Shown: positions 38,271 to 47,402, counted from the stretch's first letter. The stretch: 64,000 bases of DNA from Natrinema ejinorense (GCF_002494345.1 NZ_NXNI01000001.1:1302001-1366000), one strand, 5' to 3'. The notes: generated by a model from the letters alone, not told the origin. Numbers and translations are program-made.

Positions 38271-38517
38271 TGGAACCAGCGACTCGTGCTATCCACGGTC
38301 GGGGAAAAAGGAGTCGGGGCTGACAGTGCTCGCTCGAGCGACCGACCCCACAGAACTCGGATGCCGTTTCCAACCGCGAACCCGGCGCTTTCCGCCGTCG
38401 AGAGCGATCGGAGCCCGGATCGAACCGTCCGATCTCATACGGACTACTGTCCGTCAGTGACGGTGCAACCCCGACCAGTCTTGCGGTTGCACCGGTTAAT
38501 CGATACAGGAGACCGTA

Positions 38518-39828
38518 TCAGGCCACCGCCCCGCGCAACCGGTGTGCCCCCAGACCGACGGCGGCGACGCCGGCGACGGCACCGCCCGCGGCGAACACGC
38601 CTCCGACGCCCGCGATCGGCACGAGCGCCCCGAACAGTACCGGCGAGAGGAACTGCCCCGTGTAGCCAGCGGAGGCGATGTAGGAGCTGAACTGGCCCTG
38701 CCGATCCGGCGGTGCGAAGGCTTCGACCCACGCGAACGTCGACGGGAAGACCAGTCCGATGCCGAGGCCGAACAGTATCACCGGCAGCGCCGCACCGACG
38801 GCGGTTCCCACTACCGTCGCGAGCCCGAACGCCGCGGTCCAGAGGACGAACGCCGCGCCCACGAGCGTCGATCGACCGGCGTACCGCAACAACCGATCGT
38901 ATGTGATCGCCGAGACGCCGCCCGCAGCGCCGTTCGCGGCCAGATAGAGGCTGATATCCAGGGACGCGGTCACGCCGATGCCGGCGAGAAACTGCGGGTA
39001 AAAGACGACGATCACGTACAGCAACGCGTTCGCACCGAAGTACAACGCGTAGACGACCGGAAGCGTCGGTCGGTCACGGAACACGGCGAGGACCTCGCCG
39101 ATACCGCCGGCGGCCTCCTCGGCGCTCCCGTCCGTGGCCGCGGCGTCGCCCGCGGACTGCGTCTCGGGAATCGTCGCCGCGGCGAGGAGGCCAAGCGGCA
39201 CGGCGACGAGATAGACGCCGAACGGGGCGTTCCACGCGAGGGCGCCGGCAGCGCCGCCGATCAGCGGCCACACTGCGGCCCCGGCGCTGTTCGCGCTGCT
39301 TCGATAGCCCAGCGCACGCTCCATGGCCTGCCCCTCGTAGAGCTCGTAGATCAGCACGGTAACCGACGTGTACACCGCGGCGGTCCCGATCCCGAGGACG
39401 ACTCGAGAGGCCAATAGCGGATAAAACGAGTCGACGACCAGTCCCGCGCCGCCGCCGAGGCCGTAGACGAGCAGGCCGCCGACGAAGGGACGGCGGGGGC
39501 CGATCCGGTCGACGAGCGATCCCACGAGCGGGCTCGCGAGGACGATCACGCCGCCGTGAGTGGTGATGATAAGGCCGGCCGCGGAGCCGGAGACGCCGAG
39601 TTCGCGCTGGATCTGCGGGACGATCGGTCCGAGGATCGCTCCCGCCATGACCGTCAGCGTCGCTGCAGCGACCAGTACCCACAGGGACCGTCGACGCTCC
39701 GTCGCGGTTGCCACTGGGTTCGCTTCGGGCGAGGAGTTGCAACAGGATTGCGATCGCGGCGGATCGGTCCGGCGTCTGCGGAACCGCCGCTCGGTGCGGC
39801 CTCGAGCGGAGACGGACGGTGTCGGCAT
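38518..39828 (-). CDS. Major facilitator superfamily transporter
   Basis: Transporter with 12 predicted helices. Motif A between helices 2 and 3 is GSLVDRIGPRRPFVGG, and the second half repeats the fold after an acidic central loop (about 230-250). Two starts are possible: ATG 39828 (436 aa) or GTG 39714 (398 aa, VATATERRRSLW). A TATA-like gatatac lies only a few bases upstream of the ATG, which would put transcription start inside the longer reading frame and favours the GTG. Cargo unknown; the family is often drug or metabolite efflux. Confidence 0.88.
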   Translation of the reverse strand: MPTPSVSARGRTERRFRRRRTDPPRSQSCCNSSPEANPVATATERRRSLWVLVAAATLTVMAGAILGPIVPQIQRELGVSGSAAGLIITTHGGVIVLASPLVGSLVDRIGPRRPFVGGLLVYGLGGGAGLVVDSFYPLLASRVVLGIGTAAVYTSVTVLIYELYEGQAMERALGYRSSANSAGAAVWPLIGGAAGALAWNAPFGVYLVAVPLGLLAAATIPETQSAGDAAATDGSAEEAAGGIGEVLAVFRDRPTLPVVYALYFGANALLYVIVVFYPQFLAGIGVTASLDISLYLAANGAAGGVSAITYDRLLRYAGRSTLVGAAFVLWTAAFGLATVVGTAVGAALPVILFGLGIGLVFPSTFAWVEAFAPPDRQGQFSSYIASAGYTGQFLSPVLFGALVPIAGVGGVFAAGGAVAGVAAVGLGAHRLRGAVA

Positions 39829-39873
39829 CGGATATACAAACGTCCGTGACAGCCACGTAGACCGGCAAAATCG

Positions 39874-39880
39874 TTTATTT
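39874..39880 (+). promoter_or_regulatory. TATA-like box of the flavoprotein mini-gene
   Basis: tttattt, about 27 bases before the ATG at 39904, is ideal for a leaderless transcript. Confidence 0.5.
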
Positions 39881-39903
39881 CGCCGTTCATAGGCGTTCAG
39901 TCC

Positions 39904-40128
39904 ATGCCAGACGTCGGAGTCGAGTTCGACGAGGACGGCACCGTCGACGGCGACCTCGATACGGAGACGAGTATCGACGACCTGTACGCGACGGGCGCAA
40001 CGGTCCGGGACGAGGAGTGGCAGGCGGTCATCGCCGCGGGTGACGGCGCGTCGGCGGCGCTCGATAGTCTCAGCAAGGAGAAAGGCGAGCACTTCCACGA
40101 TTTCGACGTTCCGAACGACGTGCCATAG
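39904..40128 (+). CDS. Stand-alone C-terminal domain of a thioredoxin-reductase-like flavoprotein
   Basis: Protein of 74 aa matching the last third of the flavoprotein at 25715: both have ETSI..YAT..MVR-type residues, EEW-A-I-AGDGA-AAL and SKEKG..FHDFD. It starts with PDVGVEFDEDGTVDGDLDTE, which in full-length relatives follows the nucleotide-binding domain. A good promoter and clean coding pattern suggest a real gene rather than debris. It cannot bind FAD on its own in the usual way. It could complement a separate N-terminal half encoded elsewhere. Confidence 0.75.
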   Translation: MPDVGVEFDEDGTVDGDLDTETSIDDLYATGATVRDEEWQAVIAAGDGASAALDSLSKEKGEHFHDFDVPNDVP

Positions 40129-40255
40129 TGGGTCGGAGTGAACAGTGGATCCGATGCGGACGAAGTCCACGTTCCACGGTGAAAGCGGCCGACAGCGCCG
40201 CGCCTGCGTGTTCGGGGCATCTGACTAAGCGGCTGGTCGGTGGCAGTTCATCTGC

Positions 40256-40765
40256 ATGGCAATGAACGACCTTCACGAGCTGTTCATCCACAAGCTCGCC
40301 CAGCAGTACTACGTCGAACAGGAACTCGTCGACACGCTAGACGAGATGGCACGCAACACGACCAACGACCGGATGAGTCAGGGCTTTGCGGACCACCGCG
40401 ACGAGACCCGAACGCAGGTGGAACGCCTCGAGGAGGTCTTCGCGGCGCTCGATCGGCCTGCGGAAGCCCGGGACTCTGCCATCTTCGAGGGGCTCGAGGA
40501 GGACCGCCGCGAACTCGAGGCCGAGATCGAGGACGACGAAATGCTGAACATGGTCTACCTGAACGCGGGGATGATGACCGAACGCATCGAGATGACGGCC
40601 TACGAGGGGCTGACGACGATCGCGGAGCAACTCGAACTCGGCAACGACATCCAACGACCCCTCGAGTCGAACTACGACGAGGAGAAATCCGCCTTCCGCG
40701 AACTCGAGACGCTGGCGACGGCGAAGGACATGAAGTCGCTGTGGGATCGGCTGACGCCATCGTGA
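40256..40765 (+). CDS. YciE/YciF-type ferritin-like protein (DUF892)
   Basis: Helical protein of 169 aa of the YciF/DUF892 family, a four-helix bundle related to ferritin with a di-iron site. LHELFIHKLAQQYYVEQELVDTL opens the first helix, and Glu/His ligand positions are recognisable (HRDETRTQVERLEEVF, MMTERIEMTAYE). The family is stress-induced in bacteria and abundant in haloarchaea. Its reaction is unknown. ATG 40262 is an alternative start. Confidence 0.85.
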   Translation: MAMNDLHELFIHKLAQQYYVEQELVDTLDEMARNTTNDRMSQGFADHRDETRTQVERLEEVFAALDRPAEARDSAIFEGLEEDRRELEAEIEDDEMLNMVYLNAGMMTERIEMTAYEGLTTIAEQLELGNDIQRPLESNYDEEKSAFRELETLATAKDMKSLWDRLTPS

Positions 40766-40886
40766 GGCTCCCGTTTCGGAGTGAGCGGTAGGTTCCGCGT
40801 CGTGTGCGCTCGATGAGCGACGAGCAGTTCGCCGTACAGTTCGGTGACCCCGCGATTACAAGACCTGTCGTGTCAAACGTTCGTTC

Positions 40887-41168
40887 GTGCAACTCGAGTG
40901 TGTCTTCTTCGGCCCCTTCCGCGACGTCGTCGGTGAGAAGACCGTTCGCTACGAGACCGACGCCGAAACCGTCGGCGACCTCCTGGTCGAACTCGAAGCG
41001 GCGTATCCGGGCCTCGAGGGCGAACTCGTGGACGACGATGGCGACGGGTTGGCGGGGGATACGGTCGTTACCAAGGACGAAACGAACGTCGTCCACCTCG
41101 AGGGCCTCGAGACGGTCCTCGAGACTGATACCGTACTCCGGCTGGTGCCGTCGGTGTACGGCGGGTGA
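40887..41168 (+). CDS. MoaD/SAMP-type ubiquitin-like protein
   Basis: Beta-grasp protein of 93 aa ending VPSVYGG. The C-terminal Gly-Gly is the site that an E1-like enzyme adenylates for sulfur transfer (molybdopterin/tungstopterin synthesis) or for protein conjugation, as in the SAMPs. It starts at GTG 40887. Its 3' end is 24 bases from the convergent tungsten aldehyde oxidoreductase gene. MoaD-like proteins frequently sit beside such enzymes, which need the pterin cofactor. Confidence 0.85.
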   Translation: MQLECVFFGPFRDVVGEKTVRYETDAETVGDLLVELEAAYPGLEGELVDDDGDGLAGDTVVTKDETNVVHLEGLETVLETDTVLRLVPSVYGG

Positions 41169-41192
41169 GCGCCGCGTCCGATCGGACCGCTC

Positions 41193-42860
41193 TCAGTCGG
41201 CCGAGGGCGCGATCGACTCGACCGCCGCGTCCGGAACGACCCCGTCGTCCGTCAGGCCCCGGGCCTCGTAGTACTCCTCGATCGCGGCCCCGAGGTCGGG
41301 GATCTCGTAGGGCAGTCCGTCGTCGCTCCGGTCGAACCCACGCTGGTTGTTGAAGTGTCGCTCGAGGCGAACGGTCCGGGCCCCGATTTCCATGAGTGTC
41401 TCGTAGTCGGCGTCGAACAGGGTTTCGAGTCGCTCGTCGGTCACATAGTCGCTGCCGAACGCACAGACGATCCCCGTGTCCCGGAATGCCGAGGCGTTCT
41501 CCTCCTGGACGAGTCGCTCGGCCTTGCCGAGGGTGCCGTCTGGATCGAGTTCGCCGCTGTACTCGAGGCTCAGCATGCCGGCGTACATGTGGTCGGCACC
41601 TCGGTTCGCGAGCGCGTAGGAGAGCCCCTGTCCGTGGAGGACGCGCCCGTCGTGGGCGGCGAACTCCATTCCCTTGACGGTGTAGTTGTCGACGCCGAGC
41701 TCGTCGTGACAGCGGTCGACGCCGTCGGCGAGGGTGTCGCCGATCCCCTCGCGGAACGCGATCTGTTCGGTCACCTCCCGTGCGAGCTCGGCGTTGCCGA
41801 ACTCGTCGACGCTGTCGAGATAGGCCGCGACGGTGACACCGGCCGAAATCGTGTCCATCCCGAGACTGTCACAGAGTTCGTTTGCCTTCATCACGTCGAC
41901 GATGTCGCCGACGCCCTGGCTCGAGCCGAACGCGTAGACGGTTTCGAACTCGGGCCCTTCGGTTTCGACACCGCTCTCTTCGTCCCGCGTAGGGAGCTTG
42001 CAGGCGTAGGCACAGGCCGAACACGCGCCCTTTTTGTACTTCTTTTCCTCGACGGCGTTGCCGCCGATCCCGTCGGCGTCTTCGAACTCGTACTCGCGGA
42101 AGTAGCGGGTGGGGAGCGAGAAGTTGTCGTTGATGAACTCGGTGCCGCCGGTCGTCCCCTGCCGTCGCATTCGGTCGTCCGACTGGGCCGCTTCCCGGTG
42201 GACGTCCATCTCCGGCGGGTCCGGAATTTCGACGGGCGGCGCGCTGTCACCCTGGAAGGTGACGCATTTGACGTTCTTCGACCCGAGGACGGCACCTAAT
42301 CCGCCGCGGCCGAACGCCCGCGAGTCGAAGGTCATCACGGAGGCGAACCGTACTCGGTTCTCGCCGGCAGGCCCGATCGCGATGCAGTTGTCCGGACCGA
42401 GATCGTGGTGTTCGGCCGCGTAGTCGGACGTCTCGGGCACGGTCGCCCCCTCGAGTTCCGGCACTTCCTCGAACTCGACGCCCTGGTCGGTGACGTGAAC
42501 TGCCAGTAACTCGTCGCTCTCGCCGGCGAGCTCGAGGACGCTGATCCCCGTCCCGACGAAGTTCCGCGAGAGATAGCCGCCGGCGTTGGTCGAGACCAGG
42601 CCGTCGGTCAGCGGCGAGAGGCCGGTCATGTTCATCCGGCCGGTAAAGGACATGGAGGACTGCTGGAGGGGACCCGCGGCGAGATACGCACGGTTCTCGG
42701 GCCCGAACGGGTCCGCGTCGAACGGGATCCGCTCGTGGGCGAGCGCCGTCGCGACGGCGCGTCCGCCGACGGCCGTCTCGAGCGTTTCGTCGATGGTCGT
42801 TTCGGTCGCAGTTCGGTCACCGACGTCGACGGTGAGTAGCGGCCCTTCCGCGTGGAGCAT
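41193..42860 (-). CDS. Aldehyde:ferredoxin oxidoreductase (tungsten enzyme)
   Basis: Enzyme of 555 aa that oxidises aldehydes to acids and reduces ferredoxin using tungstopterin and one [4Fe-4S] cluster. The cluster ligands are Cys-x-x-Cys-x-x-x-Cys in ACSACAYACK (about 285-294) and a distant Cys in TGIVCAFGSDY (about 470). Pterin-binding blocks RMNMTGLSPLTDGLVSTNAG and FGRGGLGAVLGSKNVK are conserved. It is cytoplasmic, and ferredoxin partners include the korAB system in this window. Which aldehyde it uses is not readable. Confidence 0.92.
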   Translation of the reverse strand: MLHAEGPLLTVDVGDRTATETTIDETLETAVGGRAVATALAHERIPFDADPFGPENRAYLAAGPLQQSSMSFTGRMNMTGLSPLTDGLVSTNAGGYLSRNFVGTGISVLELAGESDELLAVHVTDQGVEFEEVPELEGATVPETSDYAAEHHDLGPDNCIAIGPAGENRVRFASVMTFDSRAFGRGGLGAVLGSKNVKCVTFQGDSAPPVEIPDPPEMDVHREAAQSDDRMRRQGTTGGTEFINDNFSLPTRYFREYEFEDADGIGGNAVEEKKYKKGACSACAYACKLPTRDEESGVETEGPEFETVYAFGSSQGVGDIVDVMKANELCDSLGMDTISAGVTVAAYLDSVDEFGNAELAREVTEQIAFREGIGDTLADGVDRCHDELGVDNYTVKGMEFAAHDGRVLHGQGLSYALANRGADHMYAGMLSLEYSGELDPDGTLGKAERLVQEENASAFRDTGIVCAFGSDYVTDERLETLFDADYETLMEIGARTVRLERHFNNQRGFDRSDDGLPYEIPDLGAAIEEYYEARGLTDDGVVPDAAVESIAPSAD

Positions 42861-42987
42861 GCGGTGTAATAACAGGCGAGGGGTCTTAGCTCTGGGTTGT
42901 TTTCGACGCCACCGAATCCGTTACGGGACTGTGACACACACGCATCAGTCAGAATTATTATCGTAGAGCGGAAACGACCGATCAGCT

Positions 42988-43644
42988 ATGCAATACGATG
43001 CGGTCCTGTTCGACTTCGACGGGGTCGTCGTCGAAACCCCCTCGCCCCAGCGGTTTTGCGAGGCGCTCGGCCGGACATACGAGACGCTTGGCCGATCCGG
43101 GCCGGAGGCCGAGACGGTGCGGGAACTCGCACGCGGCGATTTCGAGTCGATCGCCGACCGGTGTCGCAGCCTCGACATCGACACCGACGCGTTCTGCGCC
43201 CAGGCAGCCCGGGAGATGGTCAGGACCCAGCGAGCGGCGGTCGAAGACGGACTGCGCTCGGCATACGACGACGTAACCGCGGTTCGGTCCCTCGAGCAAC
43301 CGCTCGGGATCGTCAGCGATAACCATCCGACGGTCGTCGCGACGCTGCTCGACCGGGTCGGACTCCGGTCGCCGTTCGAGACGATCTACGGCTGTCCGTT
43401 GACCCCCGACGGGCTGGCCCGGCGCAAGCCGGATCCGACCAACATCGAGGCCGCAATGGAGACGCTCGAGGCCGACGAGGCGATCTACGTCGGTGACCGC
43501 GCCGTCGACGTGCGCGCGGCCGACAACGCGGGTATCGATTCGGTGTTGCTCACCCGGTCGGACGAGGGGGGCCGGCCCGAGGCGGACGTGGATCCGACCT
43601 ACCGGCTCCCGTCGCTTTCCGGCCTTCCGTCGGTGCTCCAGTGA
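42988..43644 (+). CDS. HAD-superfamily phosphatase
   Basis: Hydrolase of 218 aa, phosphoglycolate-phosphatase-like. Motif I VLFDFDGVVVE has both Asp residues (D9 and D11), motif II is LGIVSDNHP, motif III is RRKPDPTNIE and motif IV is YVGDRAVDVRAADNAG. It contains the cap domain between motif I and II (about 17-95). Separate transcription is likely, since its promoter lies between it and the divergent aldehyde oxidoreductase gene. Substrate unknown. Confidence 0.88.
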   Translation: MQYDAVLFDFDGVVVETPSPQRFCEALGRTYETLGRSGPEAETVRELARGDFESIADRCRSLDIDTDAFCAQAAREMVRTQRAAVEDGLRSAYDDVTAVRSLEQPLGIVSDNHPTVVATLLDRVGLRSPFETIYGCPLTPDGLARRKPDPTNIEAAMETLEADEAIYVGDRAVDVRAADNAGIDSVLLTRSDEGGRPEADVDPTYRLPSLSGLPSVLQ

Positions 43645-43671
43645 TCGGACGGTGAGACGCTCGCTCTCCGG

Positions 43672-43763
43672 CCGGTATAGTAGCCACTGAAATGATTTCC
43701 ACACTGATCGGGGCGCTGTCGCGCGATCTGGTGTGCAATGACGTTCAGTGGCTACTATACCGG
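43672..43763. repeat. 92-bp palindromic element (MITE-like)
   Basis: A perfect 20-bp inverted repeat, ccggtatagtagccactgaa at 43672-43691 against 43744-43763, encloses 52 bases. Inside, a second imperfect inverted pair (cacactgatcg with cgatctggtgtg) continues the symmetry. The size, perfect arms and lack of coding fit a miniature inverted-repeat transposable element left by a larger IS. I saw no second copy in this window. Confidence 0.75.
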
Positions 43764-43875
43764 GGTCGAGACGCCGACTCGACCGCACGATGACCAGTGC
43801 AAGGACGGGAGGAAGAAGGGTGACGGTGGCAGATTCGTGGTCCCGGTTTTTCCGCCCGCTCGTCGTAGCCGCCGT

Positions 43876-44802
43876 ATGGACGCCGACGACACCTGGACGA
43901 GCCTTCGCCGGGAGTGTCGCGATCTCGAGCCGGGTGCCCAACTGGTGACGCCGGTCTCCGGACGCCCCTTCGAGATCGAGCGGACCGACGACGACCGGAT
44001 CGTCGTTCGGTTCGGCGACAGCGGCGAGACGCGGCCGCTCTGGCGCGAGCAGTTCGTCGTCTTCCTCGAGCAACTCGACGAGGGGGACGTCTCGATCGAC
44101 CACCTCCAACCGGGGGTCGAACCCTACGCCAGCGTCGTGACGCTTGCCGACGAGTACGCGGCCGACGACGACCGGATCAGGTACGATCCCGCCGGCGTCG
44201 GCGGAGAGAGTCCGTTTCTCGTCCCGGCGGCGGACGCACGGGAGCCGCCCGAGCGGGTTCACGACGACGCGATGTTGCTGGCAGTACTGCTCGAGCACCT
44301 CGAGGGCGACGAGCCGTCGACGCTCGATACTGACTCGCTGACGGATCTCTACGTGCTCGCCTCCGACGTCCAGCACGGTGCCGATCGGTTGCGCCGGTCG
44401 GCGAGGGATCCGTTACTCGAGCGACTCGGCCCCGACCAGGAACTCCACGGACGGTACGGAACCGTCCGGCGGACGACCCGACAGCGACGACAGCCGATGG
44501 ACGCCGAGACGATCTTCGCCGCTCTCGACGAGCGTGGCATCCCACGCGAGTGGGTCACCGGTGTCGACCGCGACAAGTTGGACGTGGTCCTCGCCGTTAC
44601 CGACCTCGAGGAGGGAGAGGTCTACGACGTCGAGGAGGACGTCTACGTCCAGAAGACCGGCGTCGACGAGGACGAGAAGTACTCGCGACTCCAGGGCATC
44701 GCCGATCGGATCGACGACCTCGAGGGTGCCGAGGGCGAGGAGCTGCGCGCGGAACTCGACGCGATCGAGGATCGACTCGAGGAGGCGCTGTCGGCGGGAT
44801 AG
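43876..44802 (+). CDS. Hypothetical acidic protein
   Basis: Protein of 308 aa, strongly acidic, no Cys, no membrane segment and no recognised domain. The N-terminal half (1-160) looks globular with alternating strands. The C-terminal half ends in a helical region that is probably coiled (RIDDLEGAEGEELRAELDAI, about 280-300). Start at ATG 43876. The reading frame is open back into the palindromic element, but that part is not coding-like. Possibly a halobacterial DUF protein; no function can be proposed. Confidence 0.75.
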   Translation: MDADDTWTSLRRECRDLEPGAQLVTPVSGRPFEIERTDDDRIVVRFGDSGETRPLWREQFVVFLEQLDEGDVSIDHLQPGVEPYASVVTLADEYAADDDRIRYDPAGVGGESPFLVPAADAREPPERVHDDAMLLAVLLEHLEGDEPSTLDTDSLTDLYVLASDVQHGADRLRRSARDPLLERLGPDQELHGRYGTVRRTTRQRRQPMDAETIFAALDERGIPREWVTGVDRDKLDVVLAVTDLEEGEVYDVEEDVYVQKTGVDEDEKYSRLQGIADRIDDLEGAEGEELRAELDAIEDRLEEALSAG

Positions 44803-44884
44803 TGTTCGCGGTGCGGACGGAGTACCGGCGCTCACCGGTGTCGCCCGACCGCCAGCACCAACTGGAGCGGCCGACGGCTACGTC

Positions 44885-45082
44885 GTGACCGTCGAACTGG
44901 AGCGCTCGCCGTCGACGAGGGCGACGTATCACTTCTCTCCGGCGCTCGCGGACGATCCCGAACGGGACGACCGGCTCTTCATCGAGGTTCGGCCCGTCCG
45001 ATACCCGTTTTACGCGGCCGTCCCTAGACGCGACCGACAACGATGCGTCCTCCTCGAGCGGGAAGCGGTACCCGGCTCCTGA
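44885..45082 (+). CDS. Possible small hypothetical protein
   Basis: A GTG-started frame of 65 codons with good third-position G+C, encoding VTVELERSPSTRATYHFSPA and a stretch with RLFIEVRPVRYPFYAAVP. It overlaps the first 40 bases of the protease gene, and its last 17 residues look non-coding. It may be a real short gene whose end I misjudge, or chance. Confidence 0.35.
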   Translation: MTVELERSPSTRATYHFSPALADDPERDDRLFIEVRPVRYPFYAAVPRRDRQRCVLLEREAVPGS

Positions 45083-46005
45083 TGGCAGTTGTCGGCTTCG
45101 TACTGCTCGCCTGGTACCTCGCGCTGGCCGCGGTCAGCTACTGGGCGCTGTCGGTACTTCGGGAGACTGCACCGGGACCCGTCGGCACGCTCGCACTGAT
45201 CGTTACCGTCGCCGTTGTGGTCGGCGTGCTGAGCTATCGGTTCGGCACGTCGCAACTGCTCTCGAGCGTCGAGGCGGTCGAACTCCCCCGGTCCCACGCG
45301 CCCGACTTTTTCCGCCGGCTCGATCGCCTCGAGTCGCGGATGAGCGTCGACTCGCCGACGGTGCTGCTCGCACGATTGCCCATGCCCAACGCCTTCGCGC
45401 TGGGCACTGCCCGCAGCGGGACGATCGTCCTCGACCGGTCGCTGTTCCGGCTGCTCTCGCCCGACGAACTCGAGGCGCTGGTGGCCCACGAACTCGCCCA
45501 TCTCGAGGGCTACGACGCGTTCGTCCAGACGCTCGCCTACAGCGTTTTCCGGACGGTCGCCGGGCTGGCCTTTCTCGTCCTGGCCCCGCTGTTGTTGCCG
45601 ATCGCCGGCATCGCTCGAGCGATCGCGTGGGCGCGCGGCGAGCCGGAGTCGTGGTCGCGGACGGTCTTCGGACGGCTTCTGGGGACGATCGAGGCTGGCG
45701 TCGTCGTCTGTTTGCTGGTCGTAACGCTTGCCGTTCGGGCGCACTCGCGACGACGGGAGTACGCCGCCGACGACCGTGCCGTGGCGGTCACCGGCCGACC
45801 GGTCGCGCTCGCTCGCGCGCTCCGGCGGATCCAGCGCGCTGTGGAGCCATCACGGCAGTTGCTCTCCCCACTGTACGTCCATACCGAGGACGAGGACGCG
45901 TGGACCCGACTCCTCTCGACCCATCCCTCGACCGACGACCGCATCGAGCGACTGCTCGAGCGGACACGAACCGACCACGATCGGAGCCGAGAGCCGGTTC
46001 GGTGA
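45043..46005 (+). CDS. M48-family membrane metalloprotease (HtpX-like)
   Basis: Zinc protease of 320 aa. Two N-terminal helices (about 12-65) are followed by the zinc-binding motif VAHELAHLEG (about 148-157, HExxH), two more helices in the middle (about 165-190 and 210-230), and the third ligand in RREYAADDRAV (Glu, about 240). The topology matches HtpX, which degrades misfolded membrane proteins. LPMPNAFALG is the family block before the catalytic site. Confidence 0.88.
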   Translation: MRPPRAGSGTRLLMAVVGFVLLAWYLALAAVSYWALSVLRETAPGPVGTLALIVTVAVVVGVLSYRFGTSQLLSSVEAVELPRSHAPDFFRRLDRLESRMSVDSPTVLLARLPMPNAFALGTARSGTIVLDRSLFRLLSPDELEALVAHELAHLEGYDAFVQTLAYSVFRTVAGLAFLVLAPLLLPIAGIARAIAWARGEPESWSRTVFGRLLGTIEAGVVVCLLVVTLAVRAHSRRREYAADDRAVAVTGRPVALARALRRIQRAVEPSRQLLSPLYVHTEDEDAWTRLLSTHPSTDDRIERLLERTRTDHDRSREPVR

Positions 46006-46153
46006 CGGCTCGTCGAGAGACCGACCGCGAGGGTCGGGGAGGGGAGTCTGTGGGCGCGGAATACCGTCCCCCGTACGCTGGGAGCCGGAGCGACTCGAGC
46101 GAGCGACCGCAGGCCCACAAACCCTTTTGGCTGCACACCACCTACGTCGAATC

Positions 46154-46744
46154 ATGTACGTGCGGGACGCGAAAAACAGGGAAGAGGTCTGGTTGCTGGA
46201 TCACATCGAGTCGATGGGGCTCGACGAGACGGCGTTTCGCTCCCGTGACTACGTCGTCGCTATCGACGAGGCTTCCGGCGAGAAGGCCGGCTTCGGCCGG
46301 ATCCGCGTCCACAAGCCCGACGACGAGTCGGCGGCGGACGTCTGTGAGTTGACCAGTATCGGCGTCCTCGAGGGGTGGCGCGGACAGGGCGTCGGGGCGC
46401 ACATCGTCGAACGACTCGTGGAGTACGCCGGCGACGAGGGGTTCGACACCGTCTACGTCCTGACCGGCGAGGGGGCCTACCTCGCCCAGTTTGGGTTCCA
46501 GCGGATCGAGGAGTCCGACCTGCCGGGCGTCCTCCAGCAGCGACTCGCGGACAAGCGCGACGGCGTCGATCCCGACGCGGTACCGCTGGCGATCGATACC
46601 GAGGAGTTCAGGATGCCCGATCGGCTCCGCGAGGCGTTCAAGCGAGCCCCGGAGGGGCGCGAGGAAACGGGCGACCGGGAGTCCCCGGAGGACTTCGGGA
46701 TCGACCCGGATTCGGCCACGTACAAGTACGATACCGGTCGGTAG
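46154..46744 (+). CDS. GNAT-family N-acetyltransferase
   Basis: Acetyltransferase of 196 aa. The acetyl-CoA binding motif A is TSIGVLEGWRGQGVGAHIVERLV (R/QxxGxG/A, about 75-90), followed by FDTVYVLTGEGAYLAQFGFQRI, the typical GFxxx end. The last 70 residues are a polar extension that ends in KYDTGR and is not part of the fold. Acceptor unknown. Confidence 0.88.
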   Translation: MYVRDAKNREEVWLLDHIESMGLDETAFRSRDYVVAIDEASGEKAGFGRIRVHKPDDESAADVCELTSIGVLEGWRGQGVGAHIVERLVEYAGDEGFDTVYVLTGEGAYLAQFGFQRIEESDLPGVLQQRLADKRDGVDPDAVPLAIDTEEFRMPDRLREAFKRAPEGREETGDRESPEDFGIDPDSATYKYDTGR

Positions 46745-46779
46745 GTGACCGCGGGATGGCAGGGATCGACCGTCGGGTT

Positions 46780-47019
46780 TCAGCCCTCGTACTCGGTATC
46801 GGCGGGTCGCTCACCGATACCGTATCGGAACGCGACCCAGCCGATCCCGGAGAGAAACACCACCGGGGGCACGATCGCAAACGCCCACAGCGGGTCCACC
46901 CCCCAGCCCAACAGGAGCCCGAGGTTCACCAACCCGAGCGCCAGACAGGGAGCGACGTAGCGGGCGGCGCGGCGGCGATCACCGGTTCCGGCGGTCGACG
47001 CTGCCGGGTCCCCTGGCAT
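46780..47019 (-). CDS. Small two-helix membrane protein
   Basis: Protein of 79 aa with two predicted membrane helices (about 22-45 and 48-70) and short polar ends. ATG 47019 chosen because the upstream residues to 47046 are non-coding-like. It is convergent with the acetyltransferase gene. No family recognised, though two-helix proteins of this length are common in haloarchaea. Confidence 0.6.
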   Translation of the reverse strand: MPGDPAASTAGTGDRRRAARYVAPCLALGLVNLGLLLGWGVDPLWAFAIVPPVVFLSGIGWVAFRYGIGERPADTEYEG

Positions 47020-47075
47020 AGGTGGCGGGTCGATACCACGAACCATAAGCGGTTGTGGCGATACGAACGATATTC

Positions 47076-47402
47076 ATGAGTTCCAACGAATCAGATTCGG
47101 CAGTCGACAGCAGCGACTCGGACGACAACGGCGACGAGGTCCGCGTCTGGCTCGTCGAGCGAACGTACGGGGACGACGAACTCAACATCATCATCCTCGT
47201 GTACGCGACGGAAGACGGCAGCCGCTACCATCGTCGCGAGCGGGCGCTGACGAGCTTTACCGGCCCCACTCGAGAGACTAAAGCCAGCCTCCTCGTCTCG
47301 GCCGACGCGCTCGGCACCGTCGACGATCCGGAGACGCGGGACCGCTATGCCGAGGAAGCGTCGCGGATGGCGGATCGACACGACCCGGAAGACGGCGTCT
47401 GA
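47076..47402 (+). CDS. Hypothetical acidic protein
   Basis: Protein of 108 aa with a Ser/Asp-rich disordered start (1-25) and then a compact alpha-beta part: VRVWLVERTYGDDELNIIIL (about 27-46) and a helical end. No Cys, no signal peptide. Start ATG 47076, with possible ATG 47055. It lies 87 bases before the mutase gene on the same strand, so it may share a transcript. Function unknown. Confidence 0.65.
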   Translation: MSSNESDSAVDSSDSDDNGDEVRVWLVERTYGDDELNIIILVYATEDGSRYHRRERALTSFTGPTRETKASLLVSADALGTVDDPETRDRYAEEASRMADRHDPEDGV

